Shown one piece after another: positions 34,360-41,532 of a stretch of DNA of 64,000 nt (position 1 is the stretch's first letter; each line of letters opens with the position of its first letter). Under the pieces are notes generated by a model. That model saw only the letters and a program-made list of their open reading frames with translations, ran no database searches and was not told where the DNA came from. A program made the translations under genes and the position numbers. This DNA comes from Streptomyces sp. NBC_01431 (GTDB lineage: Bacteria > Actinomycetota > Actinomycetes > Streptomycetales > Streptomycetaceae), in contig NZ_CP109496.1 of assembly GCF_036231355.1 (NCBI RefSeq), forward strand, positions 5,394,001 through 5,458,000, in the 5' to 3' direction.

Positions 34360-35439
34360 ATGGCAGGGCGTGGAGAGCCACCCGAGGGGACACCGGAGGG
34401 CCTCCCCGGCGGAGGTGAGGACGAGTACCGGTCCGTCGTCTTCGACGAATCGTTCGTGCGAGCTGCCCGTCTCCAGGAGTTCTCCGCCCAGGAACGCATG
34501 GGCGGCCAGTCGCGGGCCGTACGCTCCCGCCCGAGCTGGTTCTTCAGAGCCACCTCCAAACCGGCCATCGCGTTGGTCCTGCTGCTTCTCATAGCCTTCA
34601 GCACCGCCATCTACATGGGCATCCGCCACCCGTACCAGCCGCCGGCCGTCAGCCACCCCGAGCCGCTGCGCATGACCGTGGTCCCACTGGCCCCGCAGGG
34701 CCCGGTGCCGGGTGGTGACGCCGAGCAGCTCTTCGCGCACAGTCCGGCCGCCCAGTTCCGCGTCGGCGCCGCAGGGATCAACCTCCCGTCGGGGTCGAAA
34801 ACCCCCCACTTCTCCGAGGGCCAGGTGATGGCGGCCCTGTCCATCGCCAAGGACTACCTCGTCAGCTCGTCCCTGGACCCCGATGTCCTCACCGGCGGCG
34901 CGGTCCGCCAGGTCCGGGTGCTGCTCGACCCCGACCTGATGGCCCAGTTCGACCAGAGCGTCGCCACACCGGCCGACGACGGACGGCACTCCGCGACGGG
35001 CTGGCTGGTGCGCTTCGACCCCGCCAAGGTGGCCCTGGCCGATCCCCGGATCCGGGTTCACGGTTCGATGAGCTACTCGGAGCCCGGTCCGGAAGCGCTC
35101 GACGTCACCGCGGATTACGTCTTCGTGTACGCCCTGCGCCCCGTCGGGGACGGCCCGCACACCGCCGACGCCTCGCTGTTCACGGTCCGCCGCGAGCTGC
35201 ACTTCCGGCTCGACCGGGACGACCTGCGGCTGAGCCGGACGGAGCTTCAGGTCAGCACCGTGGAGGCCGGTCCGCAGGCCTGCTCGGCCGATGTCTCGGC
35301 CCAGCTGCGGCCGCTCCTCGCCGGGGAGCGGGCCAGTGCGCAGGGTCCGGCCGGGACCGACCCGTACGCGACCGGTCCCGCCGCCGAGGCCCTGTGCGGA
35401 ACGCTGGCCACGAGCGCCCAGCCGTCACCCTCGGGCTGA
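34360..35439 (+). CDS. Single-pass membrane protein with SVVFDESFVRAA motif
   Basis: Protein of 359 residues. The short N-terminus holds YRSVVFDESFVRAARLQE, a close match to the motif in the preceding protein. One membrane helix near residue 75 (PAIALVLLLLIAFSTAIYMG) is followed by a 270-residue extracytoplasmic domain with mixed alpha/beta composition and two Cys (QACSAD, EALCGT) that could form a disulfide. The domain family is not recognised. TTTACC (34326-34331), 16 bases, TACCCT (34348-34353) form a good promoter ending 6 bases before the ATG, hence probably leaderless. It converges on the M48 protease gene with only 19 bases between stops. Confidence 0.82.
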   Translation: MAGRGEPPEGTPEGLPGGGEDEYRSVVFDESFVRAARLQEFSAQERMGGQSRAVRSRPSWFFRATSKPAIALVLLLLIAFSTAIYMGIRHPYQPPAVSHPEPLRMTVVPLAPQGPVPGGDAEQLFAHSPAAQFRVGAAGINLPSGSKTPHFSEGQVMAALSIAKDYLVSSSLDPDVLTGGAVRQVRVLLDPDLMAQFDQSVATPADDGRHSATGWLVRFDPAKVALADPRIRVHGSMSYSEPGPEALDVTADYVFVYALRPVGDGPHTADASLFTVRRELHFRLDRDDLRLSRTELQVSTVEAGPQACSADVSAQLRPLLAGERASAQGPAGTDPYATGPAAEALCGTLATSAQPSPSG

Positions 35440-35458
35440 GTTCAGCGGTCCTCCGCCC

Positions 35459-36565
35459 TCATCCCTCCTCGTGGCCGTTCTGCTCCGGCTTGCCGTCAGA
35501 GGGGTCGCTGTCCGGGCCCGACGGCTTGTCCGACGGGCGCGCGCTCTTGCCCGTGAACGTGTCGCGGAGCTTGCCGCCCAGGTCCGCCGTGCCCCCGGCG
35601 ATGTCGCCGACCAGCTTCATCAGCGGATCCTTGCTGCTCTTGACCGAGTCCGCGTACGAAGCCGCGGACTGCCGGAAGGAGTCGCTGACCGAGGTGTCCT
35701 TGTCCTCGTCGCGGCGCGGGTAGTGACCGTCCATGACCCGCTGGTAGTCGCGGGTCTCGGACCACTTCTTCAGTTCGGCGGCGCGCACCGTGGTGAAGGG
35801 GTGGGAGCGGGGCAGCACATTGAGGATCTTCAGCACGGAGTCGCGCAGGTCGCCGCCCCTCTCGTACTCCTCGGCCTGCTCAAGGAACGCGTCCACGTTC
35901 ATCTCGTGCAGATGGTTGCCACCGGCTATCTTCATCAGCCCGCGCATCGAGGCTTGCAGATCCTGGCCCACCAGGAGCCCGGCCCGGTCCGCGGACAGCT
36001 CCGACTTGCGGAACCATTCGCGCAGCGCCGTGACGATCGCCGTGATCGCGACGTTGCCCAGCGGAATCCAGGCGGCCTTGAGGGCGAGGCTGGTGAGGAA
36101 GAGCAGGATGGTGCGGTAGACGGAGTGGCCGGAGAGGGCGTGGCCCACCTCGTGGCCGATGACCGCCTGCATCTCCTCCTCGTCGAGGAGCTCGACGAGG
36201 CCCGTCGTCACCACGATGATCGGCTCGTCGATGCCGATGCACATCGCGTTGGGCTGCGGATTCTGAGTGACGTACATCGAGGGGACCTTCTCCAGGTCCA
36301 GGATGTAACAGGCGTCCCGCAGCATGGCGTTGAGGTGCGCGAACTGGGCGTCGCTGACCCGCACCGAATCGGAGAGGAACAGCAGTCTGAGGCTGCGCTC
36401 GGGCAGCAGCCCGCTCAGCGCTTTGAAGACGGTGTCGAAGCCGGACAGCTTGCGCAGTGCGACCAGCGCCGAGCGGTCCGCGGGGTGTTCGTAGGTCCGG
36501 GAGGAGATCCCGGGGAACCTGCGCCGCTGCCTGCTCGGCACGTTGTCGTTGATGTCTTCGCTCAT
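35459..36565 (-). CDS. M48-family zinc metalloprotease
   Basis: Protein of 368 residues with the M48 signature HEVGHALSGH (zinc HExxH) near residue 150, a downstream ELSADRAG supplying the third ligand Glu, and a hydrophobic stretch (TILLFLTSLALKAAWIPLGNVAI) just after the active site. These are usually membrane-associated quality-control or maturation proteases (HtpX-like). The C-terminal 90 residues are hydrophilic and repeat-free. Start at ATG 36565 (MSEDINDNVPSRQ) with a G-rich ribosome site; a 17-codon longer frame from 36616 has none. It is transcribed against the two SVVFDE membrane genes, in a wall-maturation neighbourhood. Confidence 0.9.
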   Translation of the reverse strand: MSEDINDNVPSRQRRRFPGISSRTYEHPADRSALVALRKLSGFDTVFKALSGLLPERSLRLLFLSDSVRVSDAQFAHLNAMLRDACYILDLEKVPSMYVTQNPQPNAMCIGIDEPIIVVTTGLVELLDEEEMQAVIGHEVGHALSGHSVYRTILLFLTSLALKAAWIPLGNVAITAIVTALREWFRKSELSADRAGLLVGQDLQASMRGLMKIAGGNHLHEMNVDAFLEQAEEYERGGDLRDSVLKILNVLPRSHPFTTVRAAELKKWSETRDYQRVMDGHYPRRDEDKDTSVSDSFRQSAASYADSVKSSKDPLMKLVGDIAGGTADLGGKLRDTFTGKSARPSDKPSGPDSDPSDGKPEQNGHEEG

Positions 36566-36675
36566 GGGTGCCCCCTGTCGTTCGAGTGGTCGGCTCGTCC
36601 CCCTGACGACATCCACACTAGGCGGTGGGGCTACCGTGGCTCGGGGGCCTGTGGATAACTTCGAGGAGACCTGCC

Positions 36676-36840
36676 ATGCCGGACGTCGTCACCGTTCTCG
36701 CTGCCGCATCCGACCACCAAGGACTGGGCAGCCTGCTGCGGATCCTGCTGCTCGGCTCGATGGTCGGGGCGGCCCTGCTGGCATGGCTGCTGCTGCGGGG
36801 ATACCGGTCGAACGGTGACGACGACAGCAACAACGACTGA
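36676..36840 (+). CDS. Small single-pass membrane protein
   Basis: Protein of 54 residues: MPDVVTVLAAASDHQGLGSL, a hydrophobic helix RILLLGSMVGAALLAWLLLRGY, and a short acidic tail (NGDDDSNND). GAGGAGA lies 7 bases before the ATG, so translation is well supported. The family is unknown. It is the first of two tiny same-strand membrane proteins placed before nadD, an arrangement I have seen in other Streptomyces. Confidence 0.7.
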   Translation: MPDVVTVLAAASDHQGLGSLLRILLLGSMVGAALLAWLLLRGYRSNGDDDSNND

Positions 36841-36921
36841 GTCGGCGTGAGCGTGCCCGGGGCGCCCGCATACGATGTGCGCGAAGTGTCCGCCCCGACT
36901 CCCGGATAGGTCCTGCCGAAG

Positions 36922-37086
36922 ATGAGCCTCCACAGCACCGCCGCCAACCTGGTCTCGCTCGCCGAAGGCGCCGAGCACGGTGGCGGAAACCACGAAAGCC
37001 TGCAGCCCTGGATGACGGGCGGTGGCGCGCTGCTCATCCTGCTGGTCCTGCTCTGGATCACCACCCGGTTCAACCGCGACCGCTGA
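36922..37086 (+). CDS. Small single-pass membrane protein upstream of nadD
   Basis: Protein of 54 residues: MSLHSTAANLVSLAEGAEHG, then GGNHESLQPWMTGGGALLILLVLLWITTRFNRDR. One C-terminal membrane helix is followed by a basic end (RFNRDR), so the tail is probably cytoplasmic. It is too short for many gene callers. Support comes from length and architecture shared with the preceding small gene, good codon bias and the position 37 bases before nadD. Ribosome site is weak (GAAG). Function unknown. Confidence 0.7.
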   Translation: MSLHSTAANLVSLAEGAEHGGGNHESLQPWMTGGGALLILLVLLWITTRFNRDR

Positions 37087-37123
37087 GTCGGGGCCGTCAG
37101 CCGGGCCAGTAGGCTCTGCACGC

Positions 37124-37741
37124 ATGGGAGAGCAGGAAGTGCCTACCGGTCCGGTCAAGCGACGCATCGGCGTGATGGGCGGAACGTTTGATCCGATCCA
37201 TCACGGACACCTCGTGGCCGCCAGTGAGGTGGCCTCGCAGTTCCATCTGGACGAGGTCGTCTTCGTACCGACCGGGCAGCCGTGGCAGAAGAGCCACAAG
37301 CTGGTCTCCCCGGCCGAGGACCGCTATCTGATGACGGTCATCGCCACCGCGTCCAACCCGCAGTTCTCGGTCAGCCGCATCGACATCGACCGCGGCGGGG
37401 CGACGTACACCATCGACACCCTGCGCGACCTGCGCGACCGCAACAGCGACGCGGATCTCTTCTTCATCACCGGCGCGGACGCGCTCGCCCAGATCCTCAC
37501 CTGGCGGGACGCCGAGGAACTGTTCTCGCTGGCCCACTTCATTGGCGTGACCCGGCCGGGTCACCTGCTGACGGACGACGGGCTGCCCGAGGGCGGCGTT
37601 TCCCTGGTGGAGGTCCCGGCGCTGGCGATCTCGTCGACGGATTGCCGGGCGAGGGTCGCGCAGGGCGATCCGGTCTGGTATCTGGTTCCGGACGGTGTGG
37701 TGCGCTACATCGACAAGCGCCAGCTGTATCGCGGCGAGTGA
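37124..37741 (+). CDS. nadD: Nicotinate-nucleotide adenylyltransferase
   Basis: Makes deamido-NAD from nicotinate mononucleotide and ATP, 205 residues. Signatures are GVMGGTFDPIHHGHLVAA (with the HxGH nucleotidyltransferase motif), PTGQPWQK and the C-terminal ISSTDCRARVAQG. The ATG at 37124 gives a 13-residue leader before the conserved GVMGGTFD. TAGGCT at 37110-37115 is 8 bases upstream and may be a -10. It is followed after 46 bases by the LCP-like gene and then rsfS, the usual actinobacterial nadD-LCP-rsfS order. Confidence 0.96.
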   Translation: MGEQEVPTGPVKRRIGVMGGTFDPIHHGHLVAASEVASQFHLDEVVFVPTGQPWQKSHKLVSPAEDRYLMTVIATASNPQFSVSRIDIDRGGATYTIDTLRDLRDRNSDADLFFITGADALAQILTWRDAEELFSLAHFIGVTRPGHLLTDDGLPEGGVSLVEVPALAISSTDCRARVAQGDPVWYLVPDGVVRYIDKRQLYRGE

Positions 37742-37787
37742 GACCAGTAGGACCGCCTGTACCTCGGCGAGTGAGAGAAGGCCACCG

Positions 37788-39449
37788 GTGAACGACCGCC
37801 AGTACGACCCGTACGCGCCGCAGGTGCAACTGGTCGGGTACGACGAGTACGGCCGGCCGGTGTACCAGCAGGTGCAGCCGCAGCAGCAGACGTACGACCC
37901 CTATGCCCAGCCCCAGGAACCCCAGCAGCCTCAACAACAGGGGTACGGCCACGACGCGCAGTACGTCCCGCAGCAGTCGGCGTACGACCCCTACGCACAG
38001 CAACAGCCCCACCAGCCCCAGCAGTTTCCGCAGCAGGACTACGGATACGACTACGGCACCGCCCAGCAGCCGGCCGTTCAGGCGCCTCCCGCGCCGCAAC
38101 AGGCGCCGGAGCCCGAGGCCGTGCCCGTGGTTCCCCAGCAGCGGCGGGACGAGGGCGGCGACAGGGGCGAAAGCGGTGAACGGGACTACCGCACCGAGCA
38201 GTTCTCGTTCATCGAGGAGCCCGACGAGGACTCCGAAGACGTCATCGACTGGCTGAAGTTCACCGAGAGCCGCAGCGAGCGGCGTGAAGAGGCCAAGCGG
38301 CGCGGCCGCAACCGCATCGTGGCGCTCGTGGTGGCGCTCGCCCTGGTGGCCGTGGGCGGTGTCGGCTACCTCTGGTACGCCGGAAAGCTGCCCTTCCTCT
38401 CGTCCTCCTCGGACACGAAGAAGGGCGCCACCGCGGCCGGTCCGCAAAAGCGCGACGTGATCGAAGTCGATCTGCACAACACCAAGTCGGGCGGCACCTC
38501 CACGGCGCTGCTCGTCAACAACGCGACCACGCAACAGGGCACCACCGTCCTGCTGCCCAACTCGCTCTCCGTCCCCAACGACGACGGCAGCCGCACCACC
38601 CTGGGCAAGTCCGTGGGCGCGGACGGCTCCGCGGGCACCCGCGACTCGATCTCCAGTCTGCTCGGCACCAAGATCACCGGTACCTGGCGCCTGGACACCC
38701 CGTACCTGGAGAACCTCGTCGACCTCGTCGGCAACATCGACATCAGTACGGATGTCGATGTCCCCGCCGCCAAGCAGGGCGGCGACCCGGTGGTGAAGAA
38801 GGGCGACGACCAGACGCTCTCCGGTCCCATGGCCGTCGCCTACGCCACCTACAAGGGTCCCGGCGAGGCGGACACCAAGCAGCTCCAGCGGTTCGGAGCG
38901 GTGATGTACGGGGTGCTGCGGAAGATCTCCGACGATCCGAAGGCGGCCACCGTCACCGTTCAGACGCTCGCGCAGATCCTCGACCCCTCCCTGCCGGAGA
39001 GCGACCTCGGCGCCTCCCTGGCCAAGCTCGCCGAGCACGCCAAGACCGGCGCGTACAAGACGGCGGTCCTTCCCGTGCAGAGCGACGGCTCGCTCAGCCA
39101 GCAGGCGAGCGACAGCGTGGTCAAGGACATCCTGGGTGGCCAGGTCGGCGGCGGCGTCGACAAGGGCACGGCGGTGCGGGTCGGTGTCAAGAACGCCAGC
39201 GGCAACGCTAAGGCCACCGAAGCCGCCAGGATCACCCTGGTCAACGGCGGCTATGCGTTCATCGACGCCGGAAACACCACGACCGAGGCGGTTTCACAGG
39301 TCCTGTACGGAGATCCGGCGCAGAAGGCGAAGGCCATCGAGGTCGCCAAGACACTGGGTCTCGCGGACAGCGCGGTCAAACAGGGCAAGGCGGCCGCCAA
39401 CTCCGACGTGTCGGTCGTCATCGGCAAGGACTACAAGCTCCAGCAGTGA
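37788..39449 (+). CDS. LCP-like membrane protein with C-terminal LytR_C domain
   Basis: Protein of 553 residues. Residues 1-130 are a Gln/Pro/Tyr-rich cytoplasmic tail (repeated TYDPYAQPQ-like units), then an acidic segment, one membrane helix near 180 (RIVALVVALALVAVGGVGYLWYAG), an LCP-like domain at about 215-400 and a LytR_C domain at about 455-550 (VRVGVKNASGNAKATEAARI, VVIGKDY). LCP proteins attach polymers to peptidoglycan. Here the catalytic Arg/Asp signatures look degenerate (PNSL instead of PRD; no RxR run), so it may be a non-catalytic partner. It corresponds by position to S. coelicolor SCO2578, linked to spore-wall glycan synthesis (from memory). Start GTG 37788. Confidence 0.85.
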   Translation: MNDRQYDPYAPQVQLVGYDEYGRPVYQQVQPQQQTYDPYAQPQEPQQPQQQGYGHDAQYVPQQSAYDPYAQQQPHQPQQFPQQDYGYDYGTAQQPAVQAPPAPQQAPEPEAVPVVPQQRRDEGGDRGESGERDYRTEQFSFIEEPDEDSEDVIDWLKFTESRSERREEAKRRGRNRIVALVVALALVAVGGVGYLWYAGKLPFLSSSSDTKKGATAAGPQKRDVIEVDLHNTKSGGTSTALLVNNATTQQGTTVLLPNSLSVPNDDGSRTTLGKSVGADGSAGTRDSISSLLGTKITGTWRLDTPYLENLVDLVGNIDISTDVDVPAAKQGGDPVVKKGDDQTLSGPMAVAYATYKGPGEADTKQLQRFGAVMYGVLRKISDDPKAATVTVQTLAQILDPSLPESDLGASLAKLAEHAKTGAYKTAVLPVQSDGSLSQQASDSVVKDILGGQVGGGVDKGTAVRVGVKNASGNAKATEAARITLVNGGYAFIDAGNTTTEAVSQVLYGDPAQKAKAIEVAKTLGLADSAVKQGKAAANSDVSVVIGKDYKLQQ

Positions 39450-39500
39450 CGGCAAGCGCCTGAGCTCCCTCAGCAGAGGCTGCGAGCTCGTGCTGTCAGG

Positions 39501-39525
39501 GCCCCGGCGGTCATGCCGTCGGGGC
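39501..39525 (+). terminator. Hairpin between LCP-like gene and rsfS
   Basis: GCCCCGGCGG (39501-39510), TCATG loop, CCGTCGGGGC (39516-39525) with one G-U pair. It could be a terminator or a leader hairpin of rsfS. Confidence 0.5.
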
Positions 39526-39591
39526 TGTCGGTGGTCCGTGAGATCCTGGAAATTGATCTGATCCGATCTGACCGCCGACGAAAGCCTGCTT

Positions 39592-40032
39592 GTGACCGCC
39601 ACGGACCGTTCCATCGAGCTCATCACCGCCGCCGCTCAGGCGGCCGCCGACCGGCTCGCGCACGACATCATCGCGTACGACGTCAGTGACGTGCTGTCGA
39701 TCACCGACGCCTTCCTGCTCGCCTCCGCGCCCAACGACCGCCAGGTCAAGTCGATCGTCGACGAGATCGAAGAGCGGCTGAACAAGGAGCTCGGCGCCAA
39801 GCCGGTGCGCCGTGAGGGCGACCGCGACGCCCGCTGGATCCTGCTCGACTACGTCGACATCGTCGTCCACGTCCAGCACAGCGAGGAGCGCGTCTTCTAC
39901 GCCCTCGAGCGCCTGTGGAAGGACTGCCCCGAGCTGCCGCTGCCCGACGACGCCATGAAGACCCGTGGCAAGGCCGCCGAGCACGCCGCGCTGACCGGCG
40001 CCCCCGACGAGACGGACGGTGAGCTGAACTGA
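39592..40032 (+). CDS. rsfS: Ribosomal silencing factor RsfS
   Basis: Binds L14 on the large subunit and blocks subunit joining when nutrients are scarce; 146 residues (the core family is about 110, here with a C-terminal extension KTRGKAAEHAALTGAPDE). Conserved parts are HDIIAYDVSDVLSITDAFLLASAPNDRQVKSI and ARWILLDYVDIVVHVQ. It starts with GTG 39592; the ribosome site is weak. Its stop codon overlaps the start of the next gene (CTGA at 40029-40032), so the phosphatase-like gene is translationally coupled. Confidence 0.95.
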   Translation: MTATDRSIELITAAAQAAADRLAHDIIAYDVSDVLSITDAFLLASAPNDRQVKSIVDEIEERLNKELGAKPVRREGDRDARWILLDYVDIVVHVQHSEERVFYALERLWKDCPELPLPDDAMKTRGKAAEHAALTGAPDETDGELN

Positions 40033-40685
40033 ACGGCACCACCAAGGGCGGCCGGGGCCGCCGCATAGTCCTGTGGCGGCACGGCCAGACGGCCTGGAAC
40101 CTGGAGCGCCGCTTCCAGGGCTCCACCGATATCGAGCTGACCGAGAGCGGCCTCGGCCAGGCGCACCGGGCGGCGCGGCTGCTCGCCGCGCTGCGGCCCG
40201 ACGCGATCGTCTCCTCCGACCTCCAGCGGGCCGCCGCGACCGCCGCCGAGCTGGCGGCCGTCACGAGCCTGCCGGTCGAGCACGACTCGGGCCTGCGCGA
40301 GACGTACGCGGGTGCCTGGCAGGGTCTCACGCACGAGGAGATCGTCGCCCAGTACGGCGAGCAGTACGCCGCGTGGAAACGCGGCGAGCCGGTGCGCCGG
40401 GGCGGCGGTGAACTGGAGACCGAGGTCGCCGACCGGGCCGCCCCGGTCGTGCTGCGCCACGCCGACAAGCTGCCCGACGGCGGCACCCTCGTCGTGGTCA
40501 GCCACGGCGGCACCATCCGCACCACCATCGGCCGACTGCTCGGTCTGGAGGCGCACCACTGGGAGGGCCTGGGCGGCCTCACCAACTGCTGCTGGTCCGT
40601 CCTCGGCGAGGGCGCGCGCGGCTGGCGCCTGCTTGAGCACAACGCCGGCACACTCCCCGAGCCGGTTCTCGGCGACGACGTCTAG
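40029..40685 (+). CDS. Histidine phosphatase (phosphoglycerate-mutase family), probable CTG start
   Basis: Protein of 218 residues. The RHG active-site motif (VLWRHGQTAWN) lies about 14 residues from the N-terminus and the second catalytic His in VVSHGGTIRTT near 155. Substrate unknown; members next to rsfS are generic histidine phosphatases. The frame has no ATG, GTG or TTG before 40392, far past the RHG motif. The only position giving a complete domain is CTG at 40029 (CTG AAC GGC ACC), overlapping the rsfS stop as CTGA, exactly where homologues use ATG or GTG. GGTGAG at 40017-40022 can serve as its ribosome site. Confidence 0.85.
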   Translation: MNGTTKGGRGRRIVLWRHGQTAWNLERRFQGSTDIELTESGLGQAHRAARLLAALRPDAIVSSDLQRAAATAAELAAVTSLPVEHDSGLRETYAGAWQGLTHEEIVAQYGEQYAAWKRGEPVRRGGGELETEVADRAAPVVLRHADKLPDGGTLVVVSHGGTIRTTIGRLLGLEAHHWEGLGGLTNCCWSVLGEGARGWRLLEHNAGTLPEPVLGDDV

Positions 40686-40714
40686 CCGCTGCTCAGCGGC
40701 GGTGCCGACCGGAT

Positions 40715-40744
40715 TTCACTTTCCGGCAGGTCACAGGCTAAAGT
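40715..40744 (+). promoter_or_regulatory. Candidate promoter of first tRNA-Ala
   Basis: TTCACT at 40715-40720, 18 bases, TAAAGT at 40739-40744. The leader to the tRNA would be about 40 nt. Both hexamers match consensus at four positions. Confidence 0.4.
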
Positions 40745-40789
40745 TCTTCTTGTTCGCAGCGCGGGAGCGCAGGAAACAAAGCGAACAGC

Positions 40790-40862
40790 GGGGCTATAGC
40801 TCAGTTGGTAGAGCGCCTGCATGGCATGCAGGAGGTCAGGAGTTCAATTCTCCTTAGCTCCA
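40790..40862 (+). tRNA. tRNA-Ala (anticodon GGC), copy 1
   Basis: A 73-nt cloverleaf: acceptor GGGGCTA with TAGCTCC, D arm GCTC/GAGC, anticodon stem CCTGC/GCAGG with loop ATGGCAT (anticodon GGC, reads GCC), T arm AGGAG/CTCCT with TTCAATT loop, discriminator A. CCA is not encoded. The mature sequence is identical to the copy at 42817-42889. A terminator follows at once. Confidence 0.95.
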
Positions 40863-40868
40863 CAATCG

Positions 40869-40900
40869 GATCCCGTCCCCTCGTGGGGGCGGGATCTTCT
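40869..40900 (+). terminator. Terminator of first tRNA-Ala
   Basis: GATCCCGTCCCC (40869-40880), TCGT loop, GGGGGCGGGATC (40885-40896), followed by TTCTTGTTG. Confidence 0.85.
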
Positions 40901-41049
40901 TGTTGCTACCGCGCCAGGAGGGTGGCGCGCCGCGGTTGTTCGTCCCGTACCGGGGCGCACGCGTCCGCCGGACGCGCCGTGGCCGTGCTCTCTCACGCCG
41001 ACCGGACGGGCGCGCCGGGCACCGTGGCTGGTCTCGTACGGCGACAGCA

Positions 41050-41077
41050 CTGACCCTCTTGCGAGGGCATGGCAGAA
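41050..41077 (+). promoter_or_regulatory. Candidate promoter of the zinc-ribbon gene pair
   Basis: CTGACC at 41050-41055, 16 bases, CAGAAT at 41072-41077. This would give a leader of about 42 nt to the ATG at 41126, which contains a strong GGGAGGGAG ribosome site. Confidence 0.35.
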
Positions 41078-41125
41078 TCGGGACGGCCGGAGGGGGACGA
41101 CGGACCGAACGGGAGGGAGTGCGCG

Positions 41126-41296
41126 ATGCCCGCGAGTCGCGAAGAATTCCCGGAACCGCCCGGCGGTCCGAAGAGGGCGGAGCCCAGCGCCCGCCTGAGC
41201 TGCCCCTCCTGCGGTTCCTCCCACGTCGCCCAGATGCTCGGCGACAACGGCGGAGTGTCCTACGTGTGCACGGCCTGCGGCCACAGCTGGAGCTGA
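41126..41296 (+). CDS. Small zinc-ribbon protein
   Basis: Protein of 56 residues. The second half is a CxxC...CxxC zinc ribbon: LSCPSCGSSHVAQMLGDNG then YVCTACGHSWS. The N-terminus is a Pro/Glu linker (PASREEFPEPPGGPKR). Start at ATG 41126 because of GGGAGGGAG at 41111-41119; an upstream in-frame ATG at 41069 lies in the likely promoter. Such ribbons often bind nucleic acid or a partner protein; no specific function can be given. The next gene begins 2 bases after its stop, so the pair is one operon. Confidence 0.8.
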   Translation: MPASREEFPEPPGGPKRAEPSARLSCPSCGSSHVAQMLGDNGGVSYVCTACGHSWS

Positions 41297-41298
41297 AC

Positions 41299-41532
41299 AT
41301 GGGTGCACACAGGCGGAAATGTGACTGGTGCGGCAGCGGTACGCCCATCGTCAGGGACATGGATCCGGTCAACACCGACTACCAGTACTGGTGCGAGGAA
41401 TGCGCGCGGGCGCTGATCATAAAGGGCGACCCGATCGAGACGTATCGGGAACTCGAAGGCGAGCCGATCTACGGCCGTCTCCTTGAGGCGCACTGCACCC
41501 TGAAGCGGTTCTACTCGTTCGCCACGGCCTGA
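41299..41532 (+). CDS. Small Cys-rich (CxxC x2) conserved protein
   Basis: Protein of 77 residues beginning MGAHRRKCDWCGSGTPIVRD, with a second pair in YWCEECARALI, so four Cys fit one zinc site; the tail is EGEPIYGRLLEAHCTLKRFYSF. The family is not one I can name. It starts 2 bases after the preceding zinc-ribbon gene. Its last 116 bases overlap the 3' end of the convergent membrane-protein gene on the other strand, unusual for two real genes; both show coding-like composition. Confidence 0.75.
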   Translation: MGAHRRKCDWCGSGTPIVRDMDPVNTDYQYWCEECARALIIKGDPIETYRELEGEPIYGRLLEAHCTLKRFYSFATA

